NCBI GenBank assembly: GCA_914767715.1
Contig: OU612066.1
Span: 11,227,001 to 11,291,000, forward strand
From: Membranipora membranacea
Taxonomy: Eukaryota; Bryozoa; Gymnolaemata; Cheilostomatida; Membraniporidae
Length of the DNA stretch: 64,000 bases
Direction of reading: 5' to 3'
A model generated the notes under the pieces. The model made no database searches, was not told the DNA's origin, and saw only the letters and a program-made list of their open reading frames with translations. Position numbers and translations under genes: made by a program. Below are positions 22,066-35,075 of the stretch, piece after piece; within the stretch, counting starts at the first letter, position 1; each line of letters starts with the position of its first letter.

Positions 22066-23749
22066 ATACTTATGTGAACATGTGCTCCAAGTGTCATAAC
22101 AATCTGTGATTGCTCTGGGACATGGGCGTGATGCATAATACTATGTAAAATACCAGTGTCTCTATGCTATGTGTCATACTGCAATTGCAGAATGTTGTGT
22201 AACTTATGCTCTTGGGAGCTTGTTTTGGAAGTTATGTTTCTGCAGCGAGTTACTCTTGTCATAGTCTAAGTGATCAAACAGCTCCAATGCGAGTTAGTGG
22301 CATTACATTATCAACCACTAATTTCCAATGGTTGCCACTAACTCGAATCGGAGCAGTCCGAGCACTTAGACTACTCTCGTCGATGTTCGAGCTGAGAACG
22401 GAACTTGTTTTTGCTGAATGTTGCAGGAGTAATTAACATATTTCCTGTTTTCTATCTCCATGTCGTGTAGAAGTAGTCCTATCTGATTGGCCAGCTGGTA
22501 CAGTTTGTTAGGCATGTCATTTATGCATTCAGTTGTGTAGTTTTCGGTTGATGATCTTCGGTAACAGTAGTGGAGCAAGCTTATGTAGCGAACTGAAGCA
22601 GTGAACTAATGGTAACAGCCAAATCTCGTGTTGGGATGAAACTATCTGGTTCTATGTTGGCATCGTTCCATTCCCTTCTTAGTGCATTACTCTGTTTGCA
22701 TCATTGAAATCATCGTAACCCACTCGATGGACTGTACACTACACCAAACAGTAAGGTATAATAGAAAGTTCTTCAATATCATATCAGTGTCTGTACAGCA
22801 ATGACACTATCACAGAGAAAGGATATATCGTTACTCTGTGACACTATACAAGTTACTCTCAATAGAAAAAAAAAACAGAGCTTGCTTGACTTCAGATGAA
22901 CTAGGTCTTACTATTCACATTCCAAATACAAACATATTTTATCTTTGGCAGGCTGTCATTGGAGCAGATTACACTTGTTGGTCTGGCAGCCAGGGAAATC
23001 AAGGTAAAAGCAAAATGAGGGTAATTAAACAGGCGGGTTATGCTGACCCACTTTATGGGACAAAGATTGACTGCGAATATAATTTGATGTTAATTATATT
23101 ATATAATATAATAAATATATCATTAAGATAAGGAGAAATAGTAATATTCGAGCTTTGAATTTTGGATATTATAGAAATCCAACCTGAAAATATTGATTGC
23201 AGAAAAAAAAATCAGAATGACATACATATTTATATATATTTTAAGTAATTTTAATACAAAACAGTTCTTTACAAAAGAAGTTTAGCGGACATTTAAAGAC
23301 ACCTTCTTTCCTGACACTGAATTTCATTGTGATTGATCAGGTTTTTGTATTTTAATATGTTTTAATTTAATTTTAATAGTATTGAAAATTTAAGATTTTC
23401 AGATACTTTTTTTCTTTGCATAATGGACAATTTTTGGATTACCGAATAAGTAGATCAATATACCAGGGTTGTCATTGTCAACAGTGATATACTGTCCTTG
23501 AATTGCGAGATGTGCAAAATATGTGAGTGCTGATCGCTGTTGATATGTAGGGGAACAGGGGTCAACTGATCAGATTTTTAACTTAAGTTTTCATGTGAAG
23601 TTGGTTGATATGTCGGGATAGCAGCTTTTATTTTACATAACGCCGCATACTGTGATAAATAATATATATGTTTACCAAAGTAATGCATGGTTACTTTAGG
23701 ATAGATTTGATAGATTCCTCAAATTTCCTTAACATCTTGGGCAGCATAT
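22066..23749. other. Region unique in the window, with one long imperfect inverted repeat
   Basis: Homology to unit 1 stops at about 22065. An imperfect inverted repeat with ~40-bp arms lies at 22262-22302 and 22333-22374 (arms start TAGTCTAAGTG). An exon-like segment near 22951-23002, between a CAG acceptor and a GTAAAA donor, has no partner exons. No gene is called. Confidence 0.4.
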
Positions 23750-23987
23750 CTTTATAATTCTCTGTAATTTTGTATTTATATGTTAGGGGGTAAAATCTGT
23801 CATATTATATGTACTCATTAGTGGTCTCCCATGTCATTTACAGAATAAAAATTTTTTGACTTTGCTTTTTGCAGGGTCCAGGGAGAAACCTGAAGTCTGT
23901 GCTGTAAAAAGTAAGAAAGTGAGGCTAACTGGTATCAAATCCTGTTCGCCACAGACTGAATATACCCTCCAGATTATAGAGCTATAG
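23750..23987 (+). pseudogene. T relic: last exon and part of intron 4 only
   Basis: From 23750 the sequence follows T2 intron 4, then an acceptor and a last-exon homologue at 23875-23987 (VCAVK, VRLTGIKSCSPQTEY). It lost the usual stop and runs eight codons further. Exons 1-4 are absent. Confidence 0.75.
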
Positions 23988-25009
23988 ACTATAGAGCTAT
24001 CGAGGTTGATTAAACTCAAAGACTCTACATTATATTTCATCGTTCCATTGGTTGCCCATTAAAAACACCTACATCTTAACAACTTTCTAGAATGGGAACA
24101 AATTGTTGTTTCTTACTCAATTGTTTGCAAAAAAAAGAAGAAATATCGATTTGAACAAAGAAGTTGAAGGTAGCAACAAAGTGTAAGCAAATATTGACTT
24201 CCTATCCACCATCGGAAAGCTGCTGTGCTACTGATTACTAACAGCTAATCAAAAATGTTATAAAATGAATTTCAGTTGCATTCTTTAACAAAGAAATGAG
24301 GTTGAAAAGACTGTTTTTAGCAAAGCGGGTGACTGAGCTAGTTTGATTGCTAAAAATTATAAAAAACAGGTTGTATTTATTCTAAGAGATATAGTTCATC
24401 GAAGTTTTTGCTTTAAAATATTATATGTTTAGTCTAAAGTGGCTTTCTATGTCACGTCATAATGTGTGTGAGTTTTTGAATTTAATACTAAAGTGTTAGA
24501 TTTTGAGCAATGATTTGAGACAGATCGAAGAAGGAAGACATTTTGTTGCTTGTTTCCACTGAAGTGCTGTTTAAATGACAACACACCCCAATCTTCAGCA
24601 GCATAAAAATATATCAAGATCAGCACAGGCCATCAAAGGTAAATACATTTGGCTTCATTTTTCCATAACGCCAAATATGCTGTCAAAAAAAACATTACTA
24701 AAGCCGCATTGATTAAGCATAGAACTGGAAATGGAAATGCCAACAAAATTTGGCACTGCGTCTCAGTTTTTCCCAAATTGAGCACCATAGAAATGCCCAA
24801 AAAACACCTTAACAAGCCCCTTAGACTAGCTGTTTTTGGAATTTTCATATTTGATATGCATCAAAATCCAAAAATATATTGGCATAAATATATTTGATAT
24901 CATCATCCATCAAAATAGATTTGATCTGATATTCTTTCTTTCTATTTTCTGTTTATTGTGGATCAACATTGCACACAAATAGCCATGCTCATGACTTCTT
25001 ATACAATTT
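23988..25009. other. Intergenic stretch after the T relic
   Basis: The first ~140 bp match the T-R intergenic region. The rest is unique AT-rich sequence with an opposed pair of unsupported short frames at 24633-24897. No gene is supported. Confidence 0.4.
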
Positions 25010-25190
25010 TCACTTTAAGAGGTATTGAACACAGCACAGACAACTGTTGTAGAACATAGAGATTCTCAGCATGTAGAGAAATAGTGCAGCAGCCAGACAG
25101 GACCGCCCTTACAATGAAAACCAAGTTAAGAAACAACCTTTTCACAGAGTACGCCATCAGATATCTTACAAAATCTGTCAGCAAAGAAGA
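25010..25190 (+). pseudogene. R relic: start and end of the tail exon fused
   Basis: 25021-25140 matches the start of the R tail exon (GTATTGAAC onward, with stops). After an internal deletion, 25155-25180 matches the last tail codons. Later sequence matches the R 3' UTR. Confidence 0.65.
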
Positions 25191-26304
25191 CAGGAAATTA
25201 TTGGCTATTTATTTTATTGGTACTGAAACTTAAAATGGTTTTATTAACTGTACGCTGTTTTGATTTTGTTTCATTTGGTTCTGGTTAATCTACCGACCCT
25301 CTTGTAATGCTGTCTTTTTTTTGGCAAACCACTGAAATAAGTTTTTGATTATTGGCCCTTTTAGAGGATTTTTGGTAATTAGTTTCAATTCATTACTCAT
25401 TGTTTAACTTGTATTGCATTTATGTGTCTTTTGTTTTTAACATTTTCATCCGTTGGCCCCCTGTATCTTAAGTTGCTCCGAACCTGTGGGATCACAGTGA
25501 GTCAAACTGCAAACAAATACAGCGTAAGCAAGTTAATTCAAACTTTTCAATTCAGAACTCCTGTCAATTTGGACAAGGAAAATTTGTCCCTTCAGCCAGA
25601 CCTCAATGCATTCTAATGTCACTCAATTCAGACAATATGCCGTGTGACTTGATCTGCATTTTTTTGCTGATGACGTTATGACAAGAACCCTAAAAGGCCT
25701 ATCATAAAGAAATCCACCTCAATAAACCTCACCACAAAAACTATCTCTATCCAACCATTCTAAGCAGATGGTGAAACCCTGTCACAAAAATCAAAAAATT
25801 TGTTGGAGGTTATTTTTAATCATCACAACGAATTCGACTCTCATGTCAATATTGTCATTGAGAGGCAAAAAAATCCTCTACGATACATAACTGAGGCTGA
25901 GAATATCAGGGCTAACTCAATCAATACTTGACATATAAAGAATTTGGTCCAATAATGTAGTACAGCATAAGAAATAATTTTCTGGTACAGTAACCTTTTC
26001 CCCCATGTTAAACTCTTACTGTATTAGGAGTAAAAAACAAGACGTGACAAATAATATCAGGTTGACTAAAAACAAGAAATTGTCCTCTCTCTACCAATAT
26101 GGGCATGTGACCTTTTAACTTAGAGCTATCTGTCAAACAGGAAACAGTCATGACTCCAGCAGTAGAAAGAAAAATATGTTAAGATCCAATAATTTCATGG
26201 TGATGGTGTTAATTTTTGTATCAATTCTGCACCGAATCAAATTGATGGCAAGTACCTGTCTGTCAAAAAGTATATAGCAGTGGCATTGATGGTCACTCTC
26301 AGCA
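25191..26304. repeat. Diverged post-R block of the relic unit
   Basis: Diverged homologue of parts of 7440-7660, 9040-9310 and 9590-9900, with many indels. No gene is seen. It ends where a LINE is inserted. Confidence 0.4.
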
Positions 26305-28745
26305 GTGCATTTATGATGAAACAGGTGTAGATAACAAAGCAGAACTTTTCCAATCAATGGTTACAGAAATTGTAGATCAAGTATGTCCAGTACAACGGAA
26401 AAGGGTGAGAGCAGATAATCCAAAGTAGGAAACGCCCCTGACTGCCAAAATTTGTCGAGCTAGGAACACAGCCTATAGAAAAGGTAATAAAGAGCGAAAT
26501 AAATTCCTTTCTGCCCTCCTCAAAAAGATGATAGCTAGAAACAAAAAACAACACATAAACAAAACAGTAAACAACGTCAGCAACGGCGATGGTAGATGGT
26601 GGAGAAATATTTCTGCACTGTCTGGTAAAAAACAGAAATCACAACCCGATGAGCATTGTATTGACGGGCAGTGGTACGATCTCTGAGTTAGATACAAAGA
26701 TGAATGAATTCTTCGCTACTGTTGTTGCAGAGAGGATTCCTTTATCATAATCTGATGTCACAGCTGCATATAACCCCCCTCCACAGTCCCTATTGGACTC
26801 GTGAAAGCTGAGCTCAACCGGATAAACTTTCATAAGGCGAACAACTCTTATGACTAGCCTTCCTGGAAAACGAAGGACTTTGGAGAATTTCTATGCGAGC
26901 CTCCGACTGACATTATTAATAGCATGTTTGTTCATCAAAAGTTCCCCAACATCTGGAAGCTAGCAGAAATAACACCCATTCCAAAAGTCAAATCCCCTGA
27001 TCAATGTAAAGAATTTCGCCCCATCTCGCTATTCGTTCATTGTGGGTAAATAGCTGAGAAGTTCTTTGATCAGCCCCAAGCAGTTTGCATACCAACCTGG
27101 ACTGGGTACGACAGACGCCATCATCTACACACTAGAAAACTGGATCAGGCAGCTGGATAATAAAAATATTAAGGCTGTAGAGGTTGTATCCGGAGTTATC
27201 TTCTCAGAAATCATCTCCTCCTGTTATTTTCAAGCCACTAGAGCTCACTTCGCATTTGTTGCTACAAGTGGCGAGTTGTGTTAATTTTTACTATTTGATG
27301 ATGGAGATTTTACAACTTATTTCTCAGTCTTATATTTCTACATGACTTTTTTATCCATCGGTACTGTTTTACTTCTCTGTTAAATTAACACAACTATCAG
27401 ACGGATATGTAAGACCAGTTCGCCGCCACTATTCACAAGCCAAGTCCCTGTGTTAGCTATACTTCCTGTATATTTTATCTCACTGATGCCGGATACATGT
27501 TATACACTCTCTCTCTCTCATGTTATATATACAACTCTCTCTTTGATGTATTTATATCTTGATCTTAATTTAAATCTGGATTTAGCAAATAAATAGCACA
27601 ATTCGAACGCACAATAGAACTAAAGAAAATTCCACCAAAAGTTACGTTGCTACGTAGTTTAACCAGTGTAATTGATGATCCGAGTACAGAGGTAATTTAT
27701 GAAGACTTTTCAAAGGCCTTCGACCCCTGCAACCTGGTAAACTTTTGGAAGCCCTTCGATCACTAAATACTCCAGATCACATGATAAAACTCTCTATGAA
27801 CTTTCTAGAAGACCGACAACAGTGGATCAGTCGGCAATGCCAAACCAGAATATATTCCATTACTATTTGGCGTGCCTCAAGGAACCATCGTCGGGCCACT
27901 ATTCTGGTTGGCATTCATACAAATCAAATAATGTGGAGATAACTATGTACGCTGATGACATCACCTGCTCCAATGCTCTATCTAAAGCCAGTAACTAATA
28001 AATAGATGATACCATCCAATGGGGGCTTCAATGGTGTGAGGTGAATAGCATGACACTAAATCTTTGTAAGACCAAAGGTATGCTGATAACACTCAGCCCT
28101 AACAGCAAACCCCCCCCCCAACCTTCAGACTGAGCTTGGCATGGTAGATTGTTACAAGTTTTATGGCGTCTTAATTGATAAACATTTGAATTTTAACAAA
28201 CACATAGATCAAAGAGTTGAAGAGGCCATTAAGAGAATTTATGCCCTTCTGTAGCTCAAACGTCTCGGTGTATCCACGGATAAACTTGTGCTTTTGTATA
28301 TTTCTGTAATGCGTTCGGTTTTAATATATTGCATTGCAGCATTTTTTAGTCAGGTTAGTAACACTGAAAAAGCTCACCTTGAAAGAATTCAAAACTTATG
28401 CAGTAAAATCATTTGACCAGATATAGAGAGCTATACTGAACGATTACATGTTTTATTCTAAAGCTGAGTGTTTTTGCTCTTGAACAATATCGATGCCACT
28501 TCCTGAAGATTTTTAGTAACCCTCAACACTTTATACACTCTTTTATACCTGAGAGGCAGTCTTTGAATCGCAGACATTCTACTCGCTGCAAGGATTCTTT
28601 TATTACCAGACCATGGACCACCAAGTGCCAAAATAGATTTTTCAATTTTGCAGTTCAAAATTTTATGTGAGAGCATTTTTTAAGCCAACCGTAATATATA
28701 TAAATGTTTTTCAACATATCTTATGGTGGAAAATAAACTCATTAT
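26305..28745 (+). mobile_element. Decayed non-LTR retrotransposon (reverse transcriptase fragments)
   Basis: Broken frames on the + strand read, in order: a basic linker before the RT (NTAYRKGNKERNKF; RWWRNISALSG), RT segments around 27066-27180 (KQFAYQPGLGTTDAI), then after a 504-bp insertion the DFSKAFD motif near 27705, GVPQGTIVGP near 27875, the YADD catalytic box near 27947, and a thumb-like C-terminus to about 28700. Many stops and frameshifts make it dead. It interrupts the block that is continuous at 9880-9950. Confidence 0.8.
27185..27688 (+). mobile_element. Solo LTR inserted in the LINE
   Basis: A 504-bp insertion beginning TGTATCC and ending GAGTACA (TG...CA ends) with a perfect 5-bp direct repeat gaggt at 27180-27184 and 27689-27693. 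Removing it joins the two parts of the RT frame. It contains an AATAAA near 27588. Orientation is inferred from that signal. Confidence 0.8.
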
Positions 28746-29479
28746 CATAACACAAATGCGTGAAGCACATCCAAAGTTTTCCCCACATTCTTAAGGATCA
28801 TTGGTAATAAAAAAAAGTTAGTTATCGTTTTCCTACTTGATTCACATCAAGGACTTCCCCTACATTGTTGATGTCAATGTTAATCCACAAATAATATCCA
28901 AAGCTTTTTTGTGTGAACACATTGAAATTACAGCGGTAATAATTCCTAGGTTTACAATTAAATTCCACCTGAGTCTTGACGCATTTCACTGTCATTTTTT
29001 TTACAAGAATTGACAACGTAAAGGACACGTACGGAACAGGCATTTCCATGGGGTATTACTACATAATCCATACTGAAGTGATCAGAGATTATTTATTACC
29101 CAATCAATCTTCATTCAGACACCTGTTATTATCCACTGTGGGACATTTTCTGCGCCTTCTAATTTTTGACAAGTGCAGGGTTTTCATATATTATTTCAAA
29201 GTGCTCAAAAAGTTTTACAAGCTTGTAGGATCTCCAAAAGCTCACAAAATACTGAAATTTCAACAATTTTTCTTTTAAAATGGTTGTTGATTTTGAAGAT
29301 ACCCCTCAACCATTGACTCCAAGTCTGCAGTGGAGGCAGTAAGCTTAGAAATTACATCCAATCCCAAGTGGTCTAGTGTCATAAGGCATTTATGGTTGAT
29401 AGCGATATTTTTTTCTTGCCCATTGTCTCCTCTGCTCTTCTGCTTCCGCATTCTACAGGGAAGAGAAACCCTGGGAAGA
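28746..29479. repeat. Unit 3 copy of the block upstream of T2 and T6
   Basis: Collinear with 9935-10920 and 57890-58610 but more diverged and without the MITE. No gene is seen. Confidence 0.5.
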
Positions 29480-30364
29480 CCCAATCATGATTCCACAAAT
29501 TTGCAACTAGGTCCTACTCTAAAACGCATATGCCCACTCTCGCTATATTATTCAGTGTAGATGGGTTATGTAACCCAACAGTGGTCCCAAGATAGTGTTA
29601 ATACCTGACAATGCATAATTTGTTGGTTTGGATGATCGATGTTTGACACATAATGATTGATAGGGTGATTAGCAAGACACTCTTTTGATCGACCATACAT
29701 TTGTTATCACTTTTGTGTACAGTGTCAACTCTGTCATTTCTGTAATAAACTCACTATGACGTCATTGTTTACATTTTTGGGCCAACTTACTTGGGATTCC
29801 CAAGACTTTTCACAAACATAACACACAGGACACACAACTCTTATGGACAAATTATCTTTAATGTTTATCCCAATGCAGACAGGCCATGTGTGTATACCTA
29901 TAATATCGCTACTCACAAGTCACAGCATTATGAGCATTCCAATGAAATGATACAAGAAATAATGGTATGTCGTTTCAGATTTAAAATGAGACCATTGATG
30001 ATTAGGACCTATCTAACTGTGTTTGCTGCATATAGACGGGTTTCTGAGCTCCGAATTATGCCTCAATTCGGTGTTGTCCTCTCTCCAGTTTGGTACTTTA
30101 AACCCACGCCACATAGGAAAAACGTGCTAAAAAGAGGGTTATCTTGAAATCCGCTTATAACAGGATAAAAAGGATTTTTGATTCATAATCTGCACCATTG
30201 AAAACTGATAGGGACATAGTTAGGGAAATTTTTTTTGGTATTCGGTTAGTCAATTATATCAATTTCTGCTAGTTTTGCGGACCATTTGGCAGAATTTTTC
30301 TTGAATTTCGTCACTAAAATTAAGATTTATCAACATTCAAGCCTCCAATGATTTGGAAACCCTG
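29480..30364. other. Unique stretch holding an orphan 118-codon frame
   Basis: This stretch replaces the T promoter region seen in other units. A plus-strand frame at 29791-30147 has no signal peptide, recognisable domain or second copy. I do not call it a gene. Confidence 0.25.
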
Positions 30365-31687
30365 TCTCACATGATGGGAGGGTACTGTTTTAAACACAAC
30401 TGTTTATGTGAAGCAGCTGGAAGGGCTGCTAAAAGTTTCTACATCCGAACTGCATAGGCAAGTATGGTGTTGCTTTCAAATCAATGCATGAAGAAGAGAT
30501 TATCTCAGACCACAAGCTCTAACAAAGACCTGAGATACCATTATCTCTCTTACCAAATGTTTAATCCTCACCTTCCATTGTGTTCTAAAAAAGTGTGAGG
30601 TGTGGCAACAAATGGTTTTAGCTGGTACGTAATTGATTGCTTGACAACACTTAAAACACAAAAGTCAAGATGGAATAATCATTGATCAAATCGCAGCTTA
30701 GGGAAAGACTGCCATGTCAGATTACACAAATCACAATCAGCAAAGCTTTCAGAAATCATAGAAAGGGGATGCAAAATGCAGCAAAAAATTACCTCAACAC
30801 AACCCCAATTGCGTAGCATGATATCATTATGTCAGCAGAGGGTGCAGTTTACATAATCTCAAGTGGCAAACCAGGCTGGGATTAATTTGGAAAGACTTAA
30901 TCATGTGTGCTCTCTTTTGTTTCCATCATTTTTATCCAATAGGATGACAATAAGAAAGTCCCGTCTGCCCTTTGGTTTACAAATCCTGGCAAAAAGTGCA
31001 AATTTAATATGAGGGAAAAAGTTTCATGCGTCAACGACAATCGAGGGGAGTCGTTGCTACCTAGGCCAAGGGTTTAATTTGTGATTAACTCTTACCATAA
31101 TCCCTAAACAAAGACCTGACATGAATAATCATTGAGATGTTTATAATAGTGTATCTGATTTTTTTGTAACAATCCCGTCCAGCGTGCATGGCTCCTTTAG
31201 ATGTAAGAAAAAAATTATCCACCAATAACCAAATATCATTACTAACTAAAAAATTTCATATATTCAGAATGTACTTCATATTGGAGCAGTGCCTAGTTGT
31301 ACACTTTGGCTTCATCAGAAAATAAATAAAACTGTTTCTGCGGCAACTCCAAATTTCGATGCCTTTATCCTTCTTGGGTAATCTCATTTTTATTCACAAA
31401 AATCACAAAGTTACAGAACAACAAGCTATAAATTACACAATATACATTGTTACGATATTCTTAACCTCCGACCTGGTTTTTATACTATCCCTTATGGCCA
31501 AACAAAGGATGATCAAACTAAAGTTTCTCGGTCTCAAACCCAATTCACAAAGAACAAAGCCTACCTGGTGGAAATTCATTAAATTTTAATTACCCTTTAT
31601 ACTAAAAAATTAACCTGAAAAATAAGAGCCTAACGCATTTAAAATAACATTCAAGAAAGTAACGCGATAAAGATCACAACATCTACC
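30365..31687. repeat. 5' flank of T3
   Basis: Near-identical to 39930-41285 upstream of T4, apart from a ~75-bp segment absent here. The TATA-containing part of the flank is missing further left. No gene is supported. Confidence 0.6.
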
Positions 31688-32720
31688 ATGTTTTTCAAGC
31701 TGCAACATCTTTTCATTTTAGCAGGTGAGTGCAATGAAACCTTAGATTTGCAATGTTGATCAACAGTGATGATTCACAGAAAAACCTCTCATACACATAT
31801 ACTTTACAGACCTACATACATACAGCCCCTTTGCTCACTATAATAATGAAATATGTGATATCTTATTGTTGGTTGGTAGTGGTAGCTGATATTCACTGTG
31901 TTTCCATGTGAATTTTCAGCTCGAGCTGACTTGTCACCTCTTGGCTCACCCTAAAAATATGCATCCACTTTGAACCAAAACTCAATAAACATCTGCCGAT
32001 CGGCAGCCTTTGATGATAACTGCCGGAGGGGGGAGGGGTCTTATCTCCATACGAATATCCACAAAATTTGCTCAGGTCGATATCATTAAAACACAGTGAT
32101 AGATTTGTGTCTCATCATCAGGGACAGTTGGTAAGTTGGTAGTATAAGCCTCAAAAATGATCCTATATCTATACCTATCCTAGAGCATTATAGCACCATT
32201 CCTATAAATATGTCATTTTTCAGTTTTAGTAAGTCAATATCATGCTGAAAATTGCTCAACACTCAGATTCTGGACCAAAAGTACCTGGGACAAATTGATA
32301 ATCGGAGGATCTTATAATTTTCTCGCTGTCGATCCAACATCTAAAGAAATTGTCACCACGGACTATCATGATGAAGGTAAGTTACTGTCCTAAAGTCAAA
32401 TCATCAGGAAACTACCAGCCACAGAATCACCACCTACAGAAAGTCCAAAGCCATGTTTATAAGGCAGGTAGTGCTGTAGTGCTTATGCAATATTTTTACA
32501 CTGACAAAGTCCATCACTTCTGGGTAAAAATATGCCTAATGTTAGCAATTGTCCCCGTGCTCATCTATTTGGTATTTTTGCCTAGTTCTGTACAAACCCA
32601 ATAAGCATTTAAGTCTATGCCATGAGGTAACATTGATCAAATTGTAGGTTAAACTTTAAAGATGCTAGGAAAATATAAATAGAGGGTGGGGGTAATCACT
32701 AGCATCGTATTGGCCTTCTC

Positions 32721-32911
32721 AGCCTGATGGCTAAGATCAAAGCCTCACTGCCAATGGGCCATTAGTGCCTGTTTCAGATTCTAGCAGCTTGCTGCGCACC
32801 CAAGTTCAGGAGGTTCTCTATGGCCTCTATATGCATTCTAGTTTTCTAAGATGGATCACACTCTCAGTAGGAGGATTCTGGCCGAACCTCAGTTTTGTCA
32901 TAAACAGGGCA
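32721..32911. mobile_element. SINE-like repeat in T3 intron 2
   Basis: Same family as 21042-21251. It is flanked by imperfect 11-bp repeats GTATTGGCCTT / GTAATGGCCTT. T1 lacks it at the matching site. Confidence 0.6.
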
Positions 32912-33327
32912 ATGTAATGGCCTTTATAATCAAAGTATTTTCTTTCCTATAGGTGAAAAACCATGAACAACCTTCAACACAGTCAATTTCTATAAATTTG
33001 GTGCTCAAAGCACTTTTTAATTTTAAAAAATCAATTGGTTGCTACCATTGATCAATGAGTGTACTCTATTTGATTTTAGCCACTTTTGATCAGTTTTTGA
33101 AGTTCGATATTTATGAACTGGACGGAGTTGAGGCTACAAGAAGATTCATAGTAATAGACATTTGTAATTGGAAGCATGATCAAACTGGTCTATGGGTTAC
33201 TTACTCTGAAGGGCAATTGACAGCAGATCCATTTGGAAACAGACTGATAGCAACGGTATTGTGTAATTATCAAATGAGTCATCATGTAGCATCGCTTTTT
33301 TTGCATTAACTGTTTATACTATCAGAA

Positions 33328-33615
33328 CACAGAATTAAATTCTTTTCTTAGAATGGAAATAGTATCATAACATCATGCAGTTAGAACACTTAACACAGGG
33401 GCTCATCTGAAATTGATCTGATTGGCTGTCCCTACTAGCATGAATTATATAGCCTGGGAAATCAACTTCTTTACAAAACTGCAGACAGTATTAAAACGCC
33501 TTCAACGTCGATGATTTGGGCTTTTCCAGAATGCTACTAGGGACTGGCTATTTTTGCAAGCCCATTGTTTGGCAAAAGAAAGCTAATGATGCTATTCCAG
33601 ATATGGAATTCAATG
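33328..33615. mobile_element. 288-bp insertion with 8-bp target duplication, T3 intron 3
   Basis: Flanked by a perfect direct repeat TATCAGAA (33320-33327 and 33616-33623). T4 has one TATCAGAA and no insertion at 42938. The ends are only weakly inverted (CACAGAATT / CATTGAATT). A hAT-like MITE is likely. Confidence 0.7.
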
Positions 33616-35054
33616 TATCAGAAGCTTTCTTATTGCAATTACAGAAGACAATCTCATAAGACTCGAAGCTCTTGCAAGGCCTTGCAATGCTCTTGCCAGA
33701 GTCCTACCAGTCTTGAGATTTTGTGGTTCACAATCGCATAAGATTTCACTCTAGAGGTCTTGCAGCAGTTGCGCAATAATCTTACAATTTCTAAGATTTT
33801 GGTTCACAATTGCCGAATCTGAGAGATTTTATCAAAATATTAGTCCAATTAATGCATAAACAGCCAAAGTCTCAGCCCTAATGTTCACAATTATTTTTTC
33901 TAAGATAGCTCATTGCAACTGTTTTGAAACAATCGAGAATTCAAGACCAAACTCTAACAATGTTGCTGCAAGTGGGCAACAGGCTTTAGAGACTCCTTGA
34001 TTAATCTGTCCATCGCTTTTATATCAGCCTAGGCCTGAAATGGTGGGTTGTTGGGCTGCTGGCTTGACTGGCAAACAATATTGAGACTGGCAAACAATAT
34101 TGAGCTGCATATATACTGCCCGTGCACAGGGTTTTATGCGTGTCGGAAACTTTTGTTTAAAAAATATTCATATCTTTTTCAGCCCAGTGTAAAGCATGCA
34201 GCCCAAAATGTTTCAATGTGTGACAACAATGTGTTCGAGTTTATTGGTGAAATATGGAGATTCAAACTCGTCAAACATAGTAGTAAGTGCTTCATTAGAA
34301 TGTGCAGATTATGTTGTTTAAAGAAGCCACATGTATTGGGTTGTTAGAGTATCTATTATCATGATTGTTTTTTTTACTCTATCGCATCTTTATTTAACAT
34401 TTTTTGTTTCTGAGGATCTAATGACTGCTCAAGCGGTGGCACAGCCATATGTTTTGTATTTGATTATTATCAACAAGCTCTCTGCACCAAGCACACAATC
34501 AACGTTGAATCTTTGTTGATTATAAACTTGATGGAAGTAGACTCTCTCATATTATTAATACTAATTTGTTAACCTGCCAAGTCATAATTAAACAAACATC
34601 ATGTTTTGATTTTCATTTTGCAGGAGGCCTAGAGAAAATTGTAGTCTGTGCTGTTAAAAGTAGAAGAACACTCAAATAAAGGCTAACTGATGTCAAATCC
34701 TGTTCGCCACAGATGGAATATAGACTTTAAACGATAGAGCTATAAAGGTTGATAAAAACTCGCAGACTCTATGTTATATGTGATCATTTAATTGGTGATC
34801 CAATAAGAACACTGTATTTTAGTAGCTCTCTAGCGTAGTAATAAATTGTGGTTTCTCAATCAACTTTTGCAAAAAAAAAGAAAAAGATATACATTTGAAC
34901 AAAAGAGATTAAGTTTTGCGATTTAATATAAGAGCAGCCATTCGCATTAGTTCACATATGGTGTTATGGCAAAGGATGAAGGTGTTGTCTCTACTCTTGA
35001 TAAAGCCACATCATTTTACCGCAAAGTGAAGAAATTTACAACCTTTACCAGGAT

Positions 35055-35075
35055 ATGGCGAGCTATTTATATGAG
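35055..35075 (+). pseudogene. R first-exon relic of unit 3
   Basis: The TATA-like element at about 34925 and the seven-codon first R exon (MASYLYE) with its donor are kept. The rest of the R gene is deleted: the sequence passes through part of a long-TIR element (35430-35750) and then straight into the post-R block. Confidence 0.6.

Larger units (their letters stand above)
31688..34679 (+). pseudogene. T3: T-family copy with a premature stop in the last exon
   Basis: Exons 31688-31724, 32224-32376, 33080-33255, 34183-34282 and 34624-34679; all splice sites are kept. TAA at 34677-34679 stands where T4 has TTA, removing the last 17 residues including the fourth conserved cysteine (173 aa). The full-length stop would be at 34728-34730. 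The first family ATG is mutated to ATA, so translation would begin at MFFKLQHLFILA. The gene has no recognisable T promoter upstream. T4 is nearly identical, with few differences per exon. A truncated product is possible but would lose a likely disulfide. Confidence 0.7.

Noticed and set aside
22951-23002. Possible exon between CAG and GTAAAA
   Set aside because: No partner exon, no homologue in other units, and the length gives no clear frame.
24633-24897. Overlapping frames on both strands of about 71 and 82 codons
   Set aside because: They oppose each other in AT-rich unique sequence and show no conserved partner.
29791-30147. 118-codon orphan frame
   Set aside because: No start context, homologue or motif; a frame of this length can occur by chance in 64 kb.
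31359-31589. Hydrophobic 76-codon frame before T3, also before T4 (40918-41148) and in part before T2
   Set aside because: In T1, T5 and T6 small indels change the frame, so conservation is at the nucleotide level only.
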